DNA of 64,000 nt from Pseudidiomarina sp. CB1 (GCF_024752025.1 NZ_JANTPU010000001.1:496001-560000); one strand, 5' to 3'. Positions 39,155-48,396 are shown, counted from the stretch's first letter. Made by a program: numbers and translations. Notes: generated by a model not told the origin, from the letters alone.

Positions 39155-40549
39155 CTATTCCATACGTAAACTTTCAGGCAATAATTCCTCATTCACTTGA
39201 CCATCTTGCTTGTACACCACACCTTTACGCATCACAAAATCGACGTCTTGTAGCAGATTGATGTACTTCAGTACGTCACCGTTCACCGCGATGATGTCAG
39301 CGACTTTGCCTGGAGTAACGGAGCCGTATTGGTCTTGTACGCCCATCATGACCGCTGGCCAGTAGGTCGCAGCACGGATGGTTTCCATTGGTGAAAAGTC
39401 CATTTCATAGACCCATGTGGCCATTTCTCGCCACGTGGTTTGGCAATGGAACTTCATCGGAATACCAACATCGGTGCCCACCAGCATTACCACACCCGTT
39501 TCTTTTAGCTGCGCAATTTTGTTTTTCAACGTTGGTTTACGCAACGGTACCAGTTGTGAATAGCTCAAATGTCCCGGCTTCTCGATAGACTGCTTGATGT
39601 CAGCGATGGTGTCTTCCTTGAGACCGCGATGCCAGCAGCTATTATCGAAATGCTCGTGGTTTTGTACGGTAGTTTCATAGTTGTACAAACCCTCAACGGT
39701 TGGCGTCCAGAATACTAAACCATCAAAAATACCGGTAGCTGTACGCTCTTTTAGTGCCTCAAGCACGTCGTCCGGATAGCCTGGAGCAGTGGTGAGGCCG
39801 GTGTGTTCAAAGTTATCGACGCCGACTTCAACACCTAAACGAATTTCGTCTGGCTTATGCGCATGGGCTACGACTTTTAGTCCGCGTTCGTGGGCTTGCG
39901 ATACAATCGTTTCCATAACTTCACGGGGCATGTCGTCTTGATCGATAAGTTTAACGATTTCCATGCCGGCATCCGCCAACTCATTAACTTTTTCGACGGC
40001 TTGTTCTGGCGTCTTTATCGGCCAGCGGTAATGGCTTTGCCACTCGTCGGTTTCCCACTGTAAGAACGGCCCTGAAGTGTAAAGGTTCGGGCCTGGAATC
40101 TCGCCCGCAGCTACGGCCTCTTTGATGGCAACAGTATCGCCGAGCGGGGCGCCTAGATCGCGGACCGAAGTGACGCCAGAAAGGAGTAATTGTACTAGCG
40201 CTGCAGGCATGACCTCGTCAACAAAACGATCGGCGTATTCGGCCTGCCAATGCGGATAATTGGCGTGTCCGGTTAATTGAATATGCGCATGGTTCTCCCA
40301 GAGTCCAGGCAGTACGTCATGGCCCTCGGTCGAAATAACACGGTAGCCGTTAGGGACAGCAAGTTCGCCTACGCTGCCGACTTTTTCAATAACGCCATCT
40401 TTAATTAAGATCACGCTATTAGCGATGGGCTGCTCGGCGGTGCCATCAATTAAGCGGCCGCCCACTAAGGCGATGGACTCGGCGTAAACGGCTTGGCTAA
40501 CGCCTAAGGCGAGGGCACTTGTTACGAACAATTTTGTTATCGTTTTCAT
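39155..40549 (-). CDS. Exported metal-dependent amidohydrolase (imidazolonepropionase/prolidase-like)
   Basis: 464 aa. The ATG at 40549 follows AGGAAAC by 6 nt and starts a signal peptide (about 1-23, ending VYA), so the enzyme is periplasmic. Amidohydrolase metal residues are visible: ENHAHIQL (His-x-His), LKVVAHAHKPDE, FEHTGLT and the catalytic Asp in VGTDVGIP. The strands flanking the barrel (GGRLIDGTAEQPIANSVILI at the start, GKVADIIAVNGD near the end) form the usual composite domain. Relatives include Xaa-Pro dipeptidases, fitting the peptide-degrading gene set, but the substrate is not certain. Confidence 0.88.
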   Translation of the reverse strand: MKTITKLFVTSALALGVSQAVYAESIALVGGRLIDGTAEQPIANSVILIKDGVIEKVGSVGELAVPNGYRVISTEGHDVLPGLWENHAHIQLTGHANYPHWQAEYADRFVDEVMPAALVQLLLSGVTSVRDLGAPLGDTVAIKEAVAAGEIPGPNLYTSGPFLQWETDEWQSHYRWPIKTPEQAVEKVNELADAGMEIVKLIDQDDMPREVMETIVSQAHERGLKVVAHAHKPDEIRLGVEVGVDNFEHTGLTTAPGYPDDVLEALKERTATGIFDGLVFWTPTVEGLYNYETTVQNHEHFDNSCWHRGLKEDTIADIKQSIEKPGHLSYSQLVPLRKPTLKNKIAQLKETGVVMLVGTDVGIPMKFHCQTTWREMATWVYEMDFSPMETIRAATYWPAVMMGVQDQYGSVTPGKVADIIAVNGDVLKYINLLQDVDFVMRKGVVYKQDGQVNEELLPESLRME

Positions 40550-40723
40550 TGGCGTTTCCTTCTTGTTTTGTGCAACTTTCAAGCTACGCCTGTCGATTTT
40601 TGCATGCAAGGCAAGAAGCACGATTTCCGCCCAACCTGCAAAAAATCACGGCTAATCACCTTGAGAAGCTCCATCTTGCGCACCATAGTAGTTGATAGTT
40701 ATCAAAGATAGGGTACAACTAAC

Positions 40724-41020
40724 GTGTCATTTCGTCTGTTAGTAACATTGTTAGTGTTCGGCTTGAGTGGTACTGAATGCCAATCTAGCAGCGCACCAGC
40801 GTGGGTTAAGCAGACCGATACGATAATTAGTCAAATGTTGCCGGTCGAGGCATCCGGCACTGAGAGTACAGAGCAACAGGACTCGGATCACGATGTCTTG
40901 CCAACCCAAAGATTACGCCCCCCAGCAGTGTCGGACTCGCCGGTTCTGGCGCAGCTCAAGCAATCAACGTTTGATCGCCATGTTGCCCCGCAGGCTCGAG
41001 CACCACCTTTTCTCGCTTAG
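40724..41020 (+). CDS. Hypothetical small secreted protein (tentative)
   Basis: 98 aa starting with GTG. The N-terminus looks like a signal peptide (FRLLVTLLVFGLSG); the remainder is Ser/Pro/Gln-rich and low in hydrophobics. No clear ribosome site and no recognised family. It lies 45 nt before the CBS-domain gene on the same strand. It may be a real lineage-specific gene or a chance frame. Confidence 0.35.
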   Translation: MSFRLLVTLLVFGLSGTECQSSSAPAWVKQTDTIISQMLPVEASGTESTEQQDSDHDVLPTQRLRPPAVSDSPVLAQLKQSTFDRHVAPQARAPPFLA

Positions 41021-41065
41021 AAAATCATCAATTACCGGTATTTTCCAAACAAGTGAGAATTTCAA

Positions 41066-41656
41066 ATGGCTACTTTTCATGCTTTAGATTGGCATCGTGC
41101 GCAAGCTGGTGCGCGTTTGCCCGAAAACCCTTTAAAACCGCTCCAGCGCCTCAGCTGGCATGATACGGCAACTGCTGTCATGGAGCACTTTCAACAACAA
41201 ACTTTGGTTTTAAGCGAATCGACGCGGTTACCCGACGCGGAAGCACGTATTGATCAAACTGGCAATCGTTATGTTTGTATCTTGGATGCACAACGAAACT
41301 TAACGGGTTTACTCCTCGCGCGCGAACTGCATAGTCGCCACACTGGCGCGTTAAGTAGTGCCTTGCAGCTACCATGGAGCCAGATCGAGGTACGCCACGT
41401 GATGATGCCAATCACCCAATTACCAGTTATCGAGAGGCAACAGGTAGAGCATGCGCGCATCGGAGATATAGCCGCAACAATGCAGGCCGCAGGTAAAGAA
41501 TTCGTGTTAGTGGAAGACAACGGTCAGCTCATAGGTTTTATTGCGAGTTTACGTATTCTTGAACGCACCGGAGAATCCGTACGCCTCTATCCACGCGCGA
41601 CGACCTTTGCAGAGGTCTTTACCGCTCTGAAACATCCGGAAATCACGGAGAGTTAG
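41066..41656 (+). CDS. CBS-domain protein
   Basis: 196 aa soluble protein with a CBS pair. The first repeat lies near residues 45-110 (STRLPDAEARIDQTGNRYVCILDAQRNLTGLL split over strands) and the second near 110-175 (VRHVMMPITQLPVI, FVLVEDNGQLIGFIASLRIL). CBS pairs bind adenosyl ligands. No other domain is attached, so it may act as a regulatory partner. It precedes the glutamate-synthase-like gene by 60 nt. Confidence 0.75.
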   Translation: MATFHALDWHRAQAGARLPENPLKPLQRLSWHDTATAVMEHFQQQTLVLSESTRLPDAEARIDQTGNRYVCILDAQRNLTGLLLARELHSRHTGALSSALQLPWSQIEVRHVMMPITQLPVIERQQVEHARIGDIAATMQAAGKEFVLVEDNGQLIGFIASLRILERTGESVRLYPRATTFAEVFTALKHPEITES

Positions 41657-41718
41657 GCTTGTGACCATGACCATGGCACGCTACATTAGAATCAGCTGAA
41701 ATTTCTAAGGGGCGTGCT

Positions 41719-43233
41719 ATGGTCGATAATGCTTGGATGAACAGGGATACCTTGCTAATAGTCGCACAATGGCTACTTGGCTTATTTGTGCTGTTGCTGA
41801 TCGTGGGTTTAGTTAGCATTATCGTGATGTACATCGTCGATAAAACCCAAACGAAACATACCATTCGCCGTAACTTTCCTGTCATTGGAAGATTTCGGTA
41901 TGTTTTTGAGAACCTCGGCGAGTTTTTTCGACAGTACTTTTTTGCGATGGACCGCGAAGAAATGCCATTTAATCGTGCCCAACGCAGTTGGGTGTACCGT
42001 GCAGCTAAAAATGCCGACCGCACCTTGGCCTTTGGTTCGACCCGTGATTTAACGAAGAACGGCACCATCATCTTTGCCAATGCACCATACCCTCGACAAA
42101 CAGAAGAGAAAACGCAACCAGAAGAAGTCGAAATTGGACCCTACTGTGAGAACCCGTATAAGCCGGTTTCGTATTTCCATATCTCGGGAATGAGCTACGG
42201 AGCGCTATCGCCGGTTGCGGTCAAAGCGCTGTCGAAAGGCGCTAAGCTCGCTGGCTGCTGGTTAAATACCGGCGAGGGAGGTTTGAGTCCTTACCACCTT
42301 GAGGGTGAATGCGATGTGGTCTTTCAGATTGGTACCGCAAAGTATGGTGTACGCAATAAAGACGGCAGCTTGAACGAATTGCGCTTAAAAGAGTTAGGCG
42401 AACACAAGCTCATTAAAATGTTTGAACTAAAGCTTAGCCAAGGGGCAAAACCTGGTAAGGGTGGCATATTGCCTGGAATTAAGGTGAATAAAGAAATCGC
42501 TGAAATCCGCGGTATCCCTGAAGGCCAAGATTCAATTAGCCCGAATCGTCACCCAGAAATCAAAAACGATGATGAATTATTGGATTTTATTGACCGAATT
42601 CGTTCGATTACCAATAAACCCGTCGGCATCAAGTTCGTCATGGGCGATCCAGGCTGGATTGATCAACTGATTGACACCATCTTGCGCCGTGGCCCAGAAG
42701 CTGCTCCGGATTTCATTACTTTAGACAGCGCCGATGGTGGCACCGGCTCAGCTCCGCAACCCTTAATGGATTACGTTGGCTTAAAACTCTCTGAAAGCTT
42801 GCCTATTTTAATCGATAAGTTGATTGCTGCTGGGCTGAAAGACCGAATTCGCGTGATTGCTTCAGGTAAGATGATATCGCCTGCTGATGTTGCTTGGGCG
42901 CTTGCTATGGGCGCTGACTTTATTGTTTCTGCGCGTGGTTTTATGTTTTCACTGGGGTGTATTCAAGCCATGCAATGCAACAAAAATACCTGTCCAACAG
43001 GCGTCACCACTCATAATAAGGACTTACAGAAAGGGTTAGACCCTGCAGATAAATCGGTTCGCGTCGCCAATTACCATAAATATTTAGAATACGGTGTGAA
43101 TATTATTGCCCATTCCTGTGGTGTTTCGGATCCGCGGCAACTTAACCGCCGGCATGCGCGAGTAGTGACCCATACCGGCGACAGTGTGAGCCTGGCGGAG
43201 CGTTATCCGCCGCAAGCTCCCCGCCAATCATAA
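41719..43233 (+). CDS. Membrane-anchored FMN-binding glutamate-synthase-family protein
   Basis: 504 aa. One or two N-terminal hydrophobic segments (about 8-38) precede a domain like the FMN/ammonia-site half of GltB: ISGMSYGALSPVAVKALSKGA, NTGEGGLSPYH, a glycine-rich GGTGSAPQPLMDY, and VIASGKMISPADVAWALAMGADF. The iron-sulfur pattern C-x5-C-x4-C (CIQAMQCNKNTC) matches the 3Fe-4S site of glutamate synthase. The glutaminase and NADPH domains are absent, so the reaction is unknown. Its stop overlaps the convergent LysR gene by 6 nt. Confidence 0.88.
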   Translation: MVDNAWMNRDTLLIVAQWLLGLFVLLLIVGLVSIIVMYIVDKTQTKHTIRRNFPVIGRFRYVFENLGEFFRQYFFAMDREEMPFNRAQRSWVYRAAKNADRTLAFGSTRDLTKNGTIIFANAPYPRQTEEKTQPEEVEIGPYCENPYKPVSYFHISGMSYGALSPVAVKALSKGAKLAGCWLNTGEGGLSPYHLEGECDVVFQIGTAKYGVRNKDGSLNELRLKELGEHKLIKMFELKLSQGAKPGKGGILPGIKVNKEIAEIRGIPEGQDSISPNRHPEIKNDDELLDFIDRIRSITNKPVGIKFVMGDPGWIDQLIDTILRRGPEAAPDFITLDSADGGTGSAPQPLMDYVGLKLSESLPILIDKLIAAGLKDRIRVIASGKMISPADVAWALAMGADFIVSARGFMFSLGCIQAMQCNKNTCPTGVTTHNKDLQKGLDPADKSVRVANYHKYLEYGVNIIAHSCGVSDPRQLNRRHARVVTHTGDSVSLAERYPPQAPRQS

Positions 43234-44115
43234 CGATTGTTGTACGCGGCTTTGCAACCATTTACTGAAGGCAACCACGGCGACCGGGTGACGTGCAGCT
43301 TGCCGCGTCACCACGAAAACATCATGCTTGCCGTCGACGGCTTGTTCTTGGCTACACTGCAATGAGCGGAATGCGGGGTGCTGTAGGTAAAGGGTATCGA
43401 CCAGTGTCGACCCTGTGCCATTGCTAACGAGCTCGAGGCCGATACTAGGTTTTGCCACCGCCTGTACGGGTAATGCCTGTGCTTGAACGGGAAAGTCGCG
43501 GCGATAAGCTTGCCACGCTTCGCTTTGTGGTTGAACCCACCAATTGCCGCTTGTCGTGATATCACTAGCAGCACTTACAGGCGCATAACGCGGGCTGTAG
43601 AGGTTTTGCTGCTTTAGATTGCGGTCTTTGATGCGACCATGCACCAGTGCCAAGTCAAACGCCCCCTGTTGCACACCAAGCGCGATAGCTGCATGGTGGT
43701 GATCAGCAACGGTGTCATCATAAGTGTCGAGTTGCAGGCGAATATGCGGATAAATTGCGGTAAAATCGGCAAGGCGGCTTGCTAGCCACCAGCGCAGGAC
43801 ATTACTCGGAACATAAATACGCAAGGTGGTTAAGGCTTCATCGCCACTAACCCGCGCACGCTCAACACTTTGCTCCAGTTGTTGAAACAGCGTAAGCAGT
43901 TGTTCGCCTAACAGCTCTCCGGTTGGGGTGAGGGCATGGATGCGATTATCACGATGAAACAGCTGTGTGCCTAACTGTTCCTCAAGGGTTTGAATGTGCC
44001 TTGTTACAGCCGATTGGGATAATCCCAGCTGCTGGGCGGCATGCTTGAAGGAACTTGCATTCGCCGCAACCGCAAAGACGCGCAGGGCGTTTAAAGAATA
44101 GTTTTTAAGTAGCAC
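43228..44115 (-). CDS. LysR-family transcriptional regulator
   Basis: 295 aa. The N-terminal winged helix is NALRVFAVAANASSFKHAAQQLGLSQSAVTRHIQTLEEQLGTQLFHR (about 8-55). The remainder is the two-lobed effector domain. The start FAVAAxxxSFKHAA resembles the GcvA group. It is divergent from a LysE exporter gene, the classic pairing in which the regulator controls the exporter in response to an amino acid. Candidate operators lie between them. Confidence 0.93.
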   Translation of the reverse strand: MLLKNYSLNALRVFAVAANASSFKHAAQQLGLSQSAVTRHIQTLEEQLGTQLFHRDNRIHALTPTGELLGEQLLTLFQQLEQSVERARVSGDEALTTLRIYVPSNVLRWWLASRLADFTAIYPHIRLQLDTYDDTVADHHHAAIALGVQQGAFDLALVHGRIKDRNLKQQNLYSPRYAPVSAASDITTSGNWWVQPQSEAWQAYRRDFPVQAQALPVQAVAKPSIGLELVSNGTGSTLVDTLYLQHPAFRSLQCSQEQAVDGKHDVFVVTRQAARHPVAVVAFSKWLQSRVQQSL

Positions 44116-44154
44116 AATGAGTCCTCACTGTTAAATCGCAGCTGAATAATAGCA

Positions 44155-44186
44155 CAACCATGGTTGCCGAAAGCGAAACTTCGCTT
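44155..44186. promoter_or_regulatory. Two palindromes in the lysR-lysE intergenic region
   Basis: CAACCATGGTTG (44155-44166) is a perfect 12-bp palindrome. AAGCGAA (44171-44177) and TTCGCTT (44180-44186) form a 7-bp inverted repeat with a 2-nt centre. Both lie in the short gap between the divergent regulator and exporter and are natural operator candidates. Confidence 0.5.
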
Positions 44187-44229
44187 GCGAAAACAAGAAT
44201 AGATTAACGACGAACGAGAACCAATAGCA

Positions 44230-44883
44230 ATGTATTTACGTGAATTTATCGAAATCGCGGTTTTGCACTTTCTAGCCGTTGCCTCACCGGGACCTGACTT
44301 TGCCGTGACCGCACGTTATAGCTTAGCTTATGGACGTCGCATCGGCCGCTACGTAGCCCTCGGCATTGGTGCGGGGATACTTATTCATGTGGCGTATTCA
44401 TTACTCGGCGTCACCTTGATTATTCACCGCTACCAATGGGTTTATGCCTCGCTACTTTTACTGGGAGCGTTGTACCTTGGTTGGATAGGTTGGCAAGCCA
44501 TTCAAGCCAAACCCGCAAGTCAGGCACCCGAGGCAGCCGCCGCGGCAGGTGACCTCAGCCGCGCTAAAGCGTTTCGGGTTGGTTTCATTACCAACGGGCT
44601 CAACGTTAAAGCGACCCTATTTTTTATGGCGCTCTTTACCGCGATTATCGACCCAACTACGCCAACGTGGATCAAAACCAGTTATGGTCTCTACATGGCT
44701 GTTGCGACCGCCGCTTGGTTTACCTTATTAGCCACAGCCTTGACCATAGGTCCGATATACGAGCGAATTTGGCGTTTTGGTCATTGGCTTGATCGCCTCA
44801 TGGGCGCCATCTTATTGTTGCTCTGCGTAAAGCTTATCAACGACTGGTGGCAGGTAATTCAAGTTCTCGTGAGCGGGGATTAA
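44230..44883 (+). CDS. LysE/RhtB-family amino-acid exporter
   Basis: 217 aa inner-membrane protein, about six hydrophobic segments. The family opening AVASPGPDFAVTARYSLAYGRRIG and the middle FRVGFITNGLNVKATLFFMALFTAII identify it. It exports an amino acid, likely protecting the cell when peptides are catabolised. Divergent from lysR. Substrate unknown. Confidence 0.92.
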   Translation: MYLREFIEIAVLHFLAVASPGPDFAVTARYSLAYGRRIGRYVALGIGAGILIHVAYSLLGVTLIIHRYQWVYASLLLLGALYLGWIGWQAIQAKPASQAPEAAAAAGDLSRAKAFRVGFITNGLNVKATLFFMALFTAIIDPTTPTWIKTSYGLYMAVATAAWFTLLATALTIGPIYERIWRFGHWLDRLMGAILLLLCVKLINDWWQVIQVLVSGD

Positions 44884-44928
44884 TGCTATGATCCGCAACG
44901 TTAAATAGAAGTGGGTAAAGAGACACCT

Positions 44929-45813
44929 ATGCAGTTATTTGTAAACGATCTTACAGTCATCGATTTTTCGTATTTATGCGCCGAGCGGGGCATTGTTGGT
45001 GAAAGTTGGATCGTCGATATCATTCTAGACGGCAGCCTCAACGAACAATCGATGGTGCTGGACTTCGGTAAAGTCAAAAAGCAGATCAAACGCATTATCG
45101 ATGATGCCGTTGACCACAAGCTTGCTGTGCCCGCGGACCACTCATTTACACGCGTTACTCATACTGACGACGATAGTAGCTATTGGGTTGATTTCTTGCG
45201 TCCGCAAGAACGCTCCATTCATCTATTTTGCCCAGCGGATGCGTTTGCCTTTATCGACGCAGAAGAAGTTTCCATGGCCAGTGTTAATGCTTATTTACGG
45301 GCGGTGATCAAACGCGAATTGCCCGGTAATGTAGCGGGTCTTGAGGTTATCCTACGCGAAGAACACATCGCTGGTGCCTATTATCACTACACGCATGGCC
45401 TAAAAAAGCATGATGGTAACTGCCAGCGCATTGCCCATGGTCATCGCTCACAACTCCAAGTTTTTATTGATAACGCGCGTGCGCCGCAGGTTGAAGAACG
45501 CTGGGCGCGGCGGTGGCAAGATATTTATTTAGGCTCACAAGAAGATACGTGCTCGGTTGCAGAACTTAAACTGTCTTCTGCTGGCAAGCAGGTCAACGAT
45601 AGCAGTCATCAAGCCTATCGCTACACAGCGGATCAGGGACTCTTTGAATTAGCTGTGCCGCAAGGCGAAAATGATCTCATCGCCAGCGATTCAACCGTTG
45701 AGTGTATTGCCGATTACTTAGCTCAAACCATAGCGCTCGAAGAAAACGCTCAGGGCCGAGTAAAAGTAATGGCGTATGAGGGCGTTGGTAAAGGAGCGAT
45801 TGGCTATGCGTAA
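44929..45813 (+). CDS. Tandem 6-pyruvoyl-tetrahydropterin-synthase (PTPS/QueD)-fold protein
   Basis: 294 aa; the ATG at 44929 has GAG 6 nt upstream. Two T-fold modules are visible. Module 1 (about 1-145) keeps MVLDFGKVKKQIK and the Asp62-His63 pair, but where QueD has its zinc histidines it reads FSYLC and GESW. Module 2 (about 146-294) has the full zinc set (YHYTH His156, HGH His170/172), the Cys165 before it, and the Glu of STVECIADYL (Glu259), but no DF...DH block. The two half-sites look complementary. Relatives make pterins or 6-carboxytetrahydropterin; the product here is unknown. It overlaps the M23 gene by 8 nt. Confidence 0.78.
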   Translation: MQLFVNDLTVIDFSYLCAERGIVGESWIVDIILDGSLNEQSMVLDFGKVKKQIKRIIDDAVDHKLAVPADHSFTRVTHTDDDSSYWVDFLRPQERSIHLFCPADAFAFIDAEEVSMASVNAYLRAVIKRELPGNVAGLEVILREEHIAGAYYHYTHGLKKHDGNCQRIAHGHRSQLQVFIDNARAPQVEERWARRWQDIYLGSQEDTCSVAELKLSSAGKQVNDSSHQAYRYTADQGLFELAVPQGENDLIASDSTVECIADYLAQTIALEENAQGRVKVMAYEGVGKGAIGYA

Positions 45814-46627
45814 ACTGCTTGGTGTGGCGCTATTGTTGTTATCTGGTGCTGCTAACGGGATGTCAGTTATCGAATTACATGGTGCCAAAACCGCCGGAGC
45901 TTTGCTGGTTGGTAAAACCGCAGCGGGTAGTGAGGTCAAACTAAACGATAAAAGCCTCGAAGTATCAAGCGAAGGTGTTGTGGTTTTTGGCTTTGAGCGT
46001 GATGCCAAAGGCCCGCAAACGTTAACGATTAAGCTTGCTGATGGCAGCGTACATAAAGAAGTCATTGCATTAGAACCGCGCGAGTACAAGATTGATCGGG
46101 TTGAAGGTGTACCTCAACGTACGGTCACGCCAGATCCAGAACAGGTTGCACGTGCACGTAAGGAAGCCGCTGCTGTGTGGCGCGCACGGCAGACGCGAAC
46201 CGATGACCTGTACTTTTTAGAGCCGGTCATTAGCCCAGCAGAAGGGCGAATTAGTGGGGTGTATGGTAGTCAACGTATCTTCAATGGCGAGCCTCGCAAC
46301 CCGCATTTTGGGCTCGATGTCGCTGCCCCAACGGGAACACCTGTCAAAGTGGTTTGGCCCGGCGAAGTCGTGTTTGCTGATCCTGATTTATTTTATTCCG
46401 GCGGCACCATTATTGTTAATCATGGTTTTGGCGTAAGCACCACCTATATTCATCTAAGTGCCGTTAACGTTGCCGTCGGGCAACGCGTACAACAAGGTGA
46501 CGTAATTGGTGCGATTGGTGCGACAGGCCGAGCCACCGGGCCGCACCTCGATTGGCGCGTGAACTGGGGCGATGTGCGCCTTGACCCAGCACTCGTGCTA
46601 AAGCATTTCGATAAGCCGCTGTTTTAA
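45806..46627 (+). CDS. Exported M23-family (LytM-like) metallopeptidase
   Basis: 273 aa. The ATG at 45806 follows AGGAG and starts a signal peptide (LLGVALLLLSGAANG). A beta-rich N-terminal domain (about 20-130) precedes the M23 domain: zinc residues in HFGLDVAAPTG (His-x3-Asp), NHGFGVSTTYIHLSAV, and GPHLDWRVNW. The usual His-x-His of the last motif is His-x-Asp, which I recall in this branch. Likely a cell-wall peptidase or regulator. It overlaps the PTPS-like gene upstream and the convergent M61 gene downstream. Confidence 0.85.
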   Translation: MRKLLGVALLLLSGAANGMSVIELHGAKTAGALLVGKTAAGSEVKLNDKSLEVSSEGVVVFGFERDAKGPQTLTIKLADGSVHKEVIALEPREYKIDRVEGVPQRTVTPDPEQVARARKEAAAVWRARQTRTDDLYFLEPVISPAEGRISGVYGSQRIFNGEPRNPHFGLDVAAPTGTPVKVVWPGEVVFADPDLFYSGGTIIVNHGFGVSTTYIHLSAVNVAVGQRVQQGDVIGAIGATGRATGPHLDWRVNWGDVRLDPALVLKHFDKPLF

Positions 46628-48396
46628 AGTTTCAGCCAGCGTTTCGCCTGCGTTGGCTCGACAACCTTCAAGACATAGTTGTTAAGCTTAGGAGCTTGCC
46701 AAATAAGCTCTACCGAAATTAACTCATCGCGGCGAAACGCATGCACGATCACAACATCACCGGGTTGATAACGTTCAAAAATTTCTCGCATATTACTATC
46801 GGTAACCTGCAAATTATCGATGGCGATAACCCGGTCTTGCGCACTCAAACCAGCTTCTTGAGCAGCTTCATCAGCAAAGACGACTTGTAGCTCGAGGCCG
46901 TGCATTGAGGCTTTGAACTTGGCGCCTAAGGCAACAGGCAAAGGAGTGGGGGCTGAACGACCACCAAAGCCGTTGTCATCCTGTGCAGGCTTGCGTTCAA
47001 TGGCAATGCCAAATTGCTCAAGCAGCTCGGCAACGGGAAGCGGCTCGGTGCTATTTACCGCTCGGTCAATAAAAGCGTGTAGGTGAATACCGTATTCGTC
47101 CTGCATAAACTCCGCAAACGTCGTGTCGGTGGTCCCTTGCAACGTGGCACCATAACACCGCCAAAAACTCGCCATGCACTGGCTGAGCGACAATGTATCG
47201 CGGCTATCAGAACGGATAAGCAAGTCTAGACAAAGCGCAATTAATGCACCTTTGGCGTAGTAACTCACGATTGCGTTAGGGGCATTCTCATCCTGTTTGT
47301 AAAAACGATTCCACGCCTGCAAACTTGAGTCGCCTACGGTGTGCCGATCTACGCCAACCCCGCGATGCACTCGGGCTAGGGTATCGCCAACCAAACCTAA
47401 ATACGTCGGTGCATCAATTAAGCCTGCCTCGTGCAACACAAAATCATCAAAGTAAGAGGTAATTCCCTCATAAAACCATAACTGCCGCGTGTATTGCTCA
47501 GCAGCTAGTGAATACGGAATAAAGTCTCTGGGTTTAAGCGTTTTTATGTTCCAACTGTGAAAGTACTCGTGACTGCATAGACTCAAAAACGTGCGGTAGT
47601 CAGTGTCTATGTTTGGCCTTGTACCGGGGCTGACCAGATCCCGACGAGAGCACATAAGTGCCGTTGAATTACGATGCTCTAGACCACCAAAACCTTTGCC
47701 AACCACCATCGTTAAAAACAAGTATTCTTTAAACGGGACTTGCTTTTCGAATAGTAAAATTTGCTGTTCGCAAATTCGCGCTAAGTCACCACAAATGCGT
47801 TCTACATCGGCGAAATTACGTCCGGCGGTAACGAATGCATGTTTAATTCCACCCGCGATAAACTCATGGATCCCCAAGTCACCAAGTAAAAATGGATAAT
47901 CGATAAGTTCTTCATAAGTCTCAGCGCGAAAGCGTCCAGCGCTGTAATACTCGCCGCTTAATCGCGGCATTCCGGTGGCGACGCGCCAATGCTTGCATGA
48001 CTCGCTCAATTCTAAAGTCAACTCGACGGCTTCATCGGTTCGTCCAGCTACAGCAAGGCATAAACTGCTATTGTTAAAAAAGCCCCAGAACTGATCAAGA
48101 TAGGCACTACGGACCGACAAATCGAAGGCATATACCTGATAATGAACGGTAAGTTCTTCTGCTTCGGCACAGTCAATTCGCCACGTTTGTTTGTCTACCG
48201 CGTGGAGAGTGAGGGCTTTGCCATTGGTCTCAGCATGCAAATCAAGAATATTGCGCGCAAAGTCGCGAATCATATAACTACCTGGAATCCACGCTGGAAG
48301 CTTCAGTTCGATACTGTCATCGTTGTGGACATCAATACGTAAACGCACCGAAAATTGGTGACCATGAGGATCAAGCGGAGAAATATGATAATGCAT
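46624..48396 (-). CDS. M61-family (glycyl) aminopeptidase with PDZ domain
   Basis: 590 aa, predicted cytosolic (no signal peptide). An N-terminal beta domain (about 1-170) is followed by the zinc peptidase site SHEYFHSWNIKTLKP (HExxH variant, with GGLEHRNSTALMC before it) and WFYEGITSYFDD carrying the third ligand region. A C-terminal PDZ domain (about 490-575) includes AGLSAQDRVIAIDNLQV. Substrates are unknown; the peptidase is common in proteolytic marine bacteria. Confidence 0.92.
   Translation of the reverse strand: MHYHISPLDPHGHQFSVRLRIDVHNDDSIELKLPAWIPGSYMIRDFARNILDLHAETNGKALTLHAVDKQTWRIDCAEAEELTVHYQVYAFDLSVRSAYLDQFWGFFNNSSLCLAVAGRTDEAVELTLELSESCKHWRVATGMPRLSGEYYSAGRFRAETYEELIDYPFLLGDLGIHEFIAGGIKHAFVTAGRNFADVERICGDLARICEQQILLFEKQVPFKEYLFLTMVVGKGFGGLEHRNSTALMCSRRDLVSPGTRPNIDTDYRTFLSLCSHEYFHSWNIKTLKPRDFIPYSLAAEQYTRQLWFYEGITSYFDDFVLHEAGLIDAPTYLGLVGDTLARVHRGVGVDRHTVGDSSLQAWNRFYKQDENAPNAIVSYYAKGALIALCLDLLIRSDSRDTLSLSQCMASFWRCYGATLQGTTDTTFAEFMQDEYGIHLHAFIDRAVNSTEPLPVAELLEQFGIAIERKPAQDDNGFGGRSAPTPLPVALGAKFKASMHGLELQVVFADEAAQEAGLSAQDRVIAIDNLQVTDSNMREIFERYQPGDVVIVHAFRRDELISVELIWQAPKLNNYVLKVVEPTQAKRWLKL

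Noticed and set aside
41643-42080. 145-aa minus-strand frame
   Set aside because: Antisense to the start of the glutamate-synthase-like gene; no ribosome site or domain.
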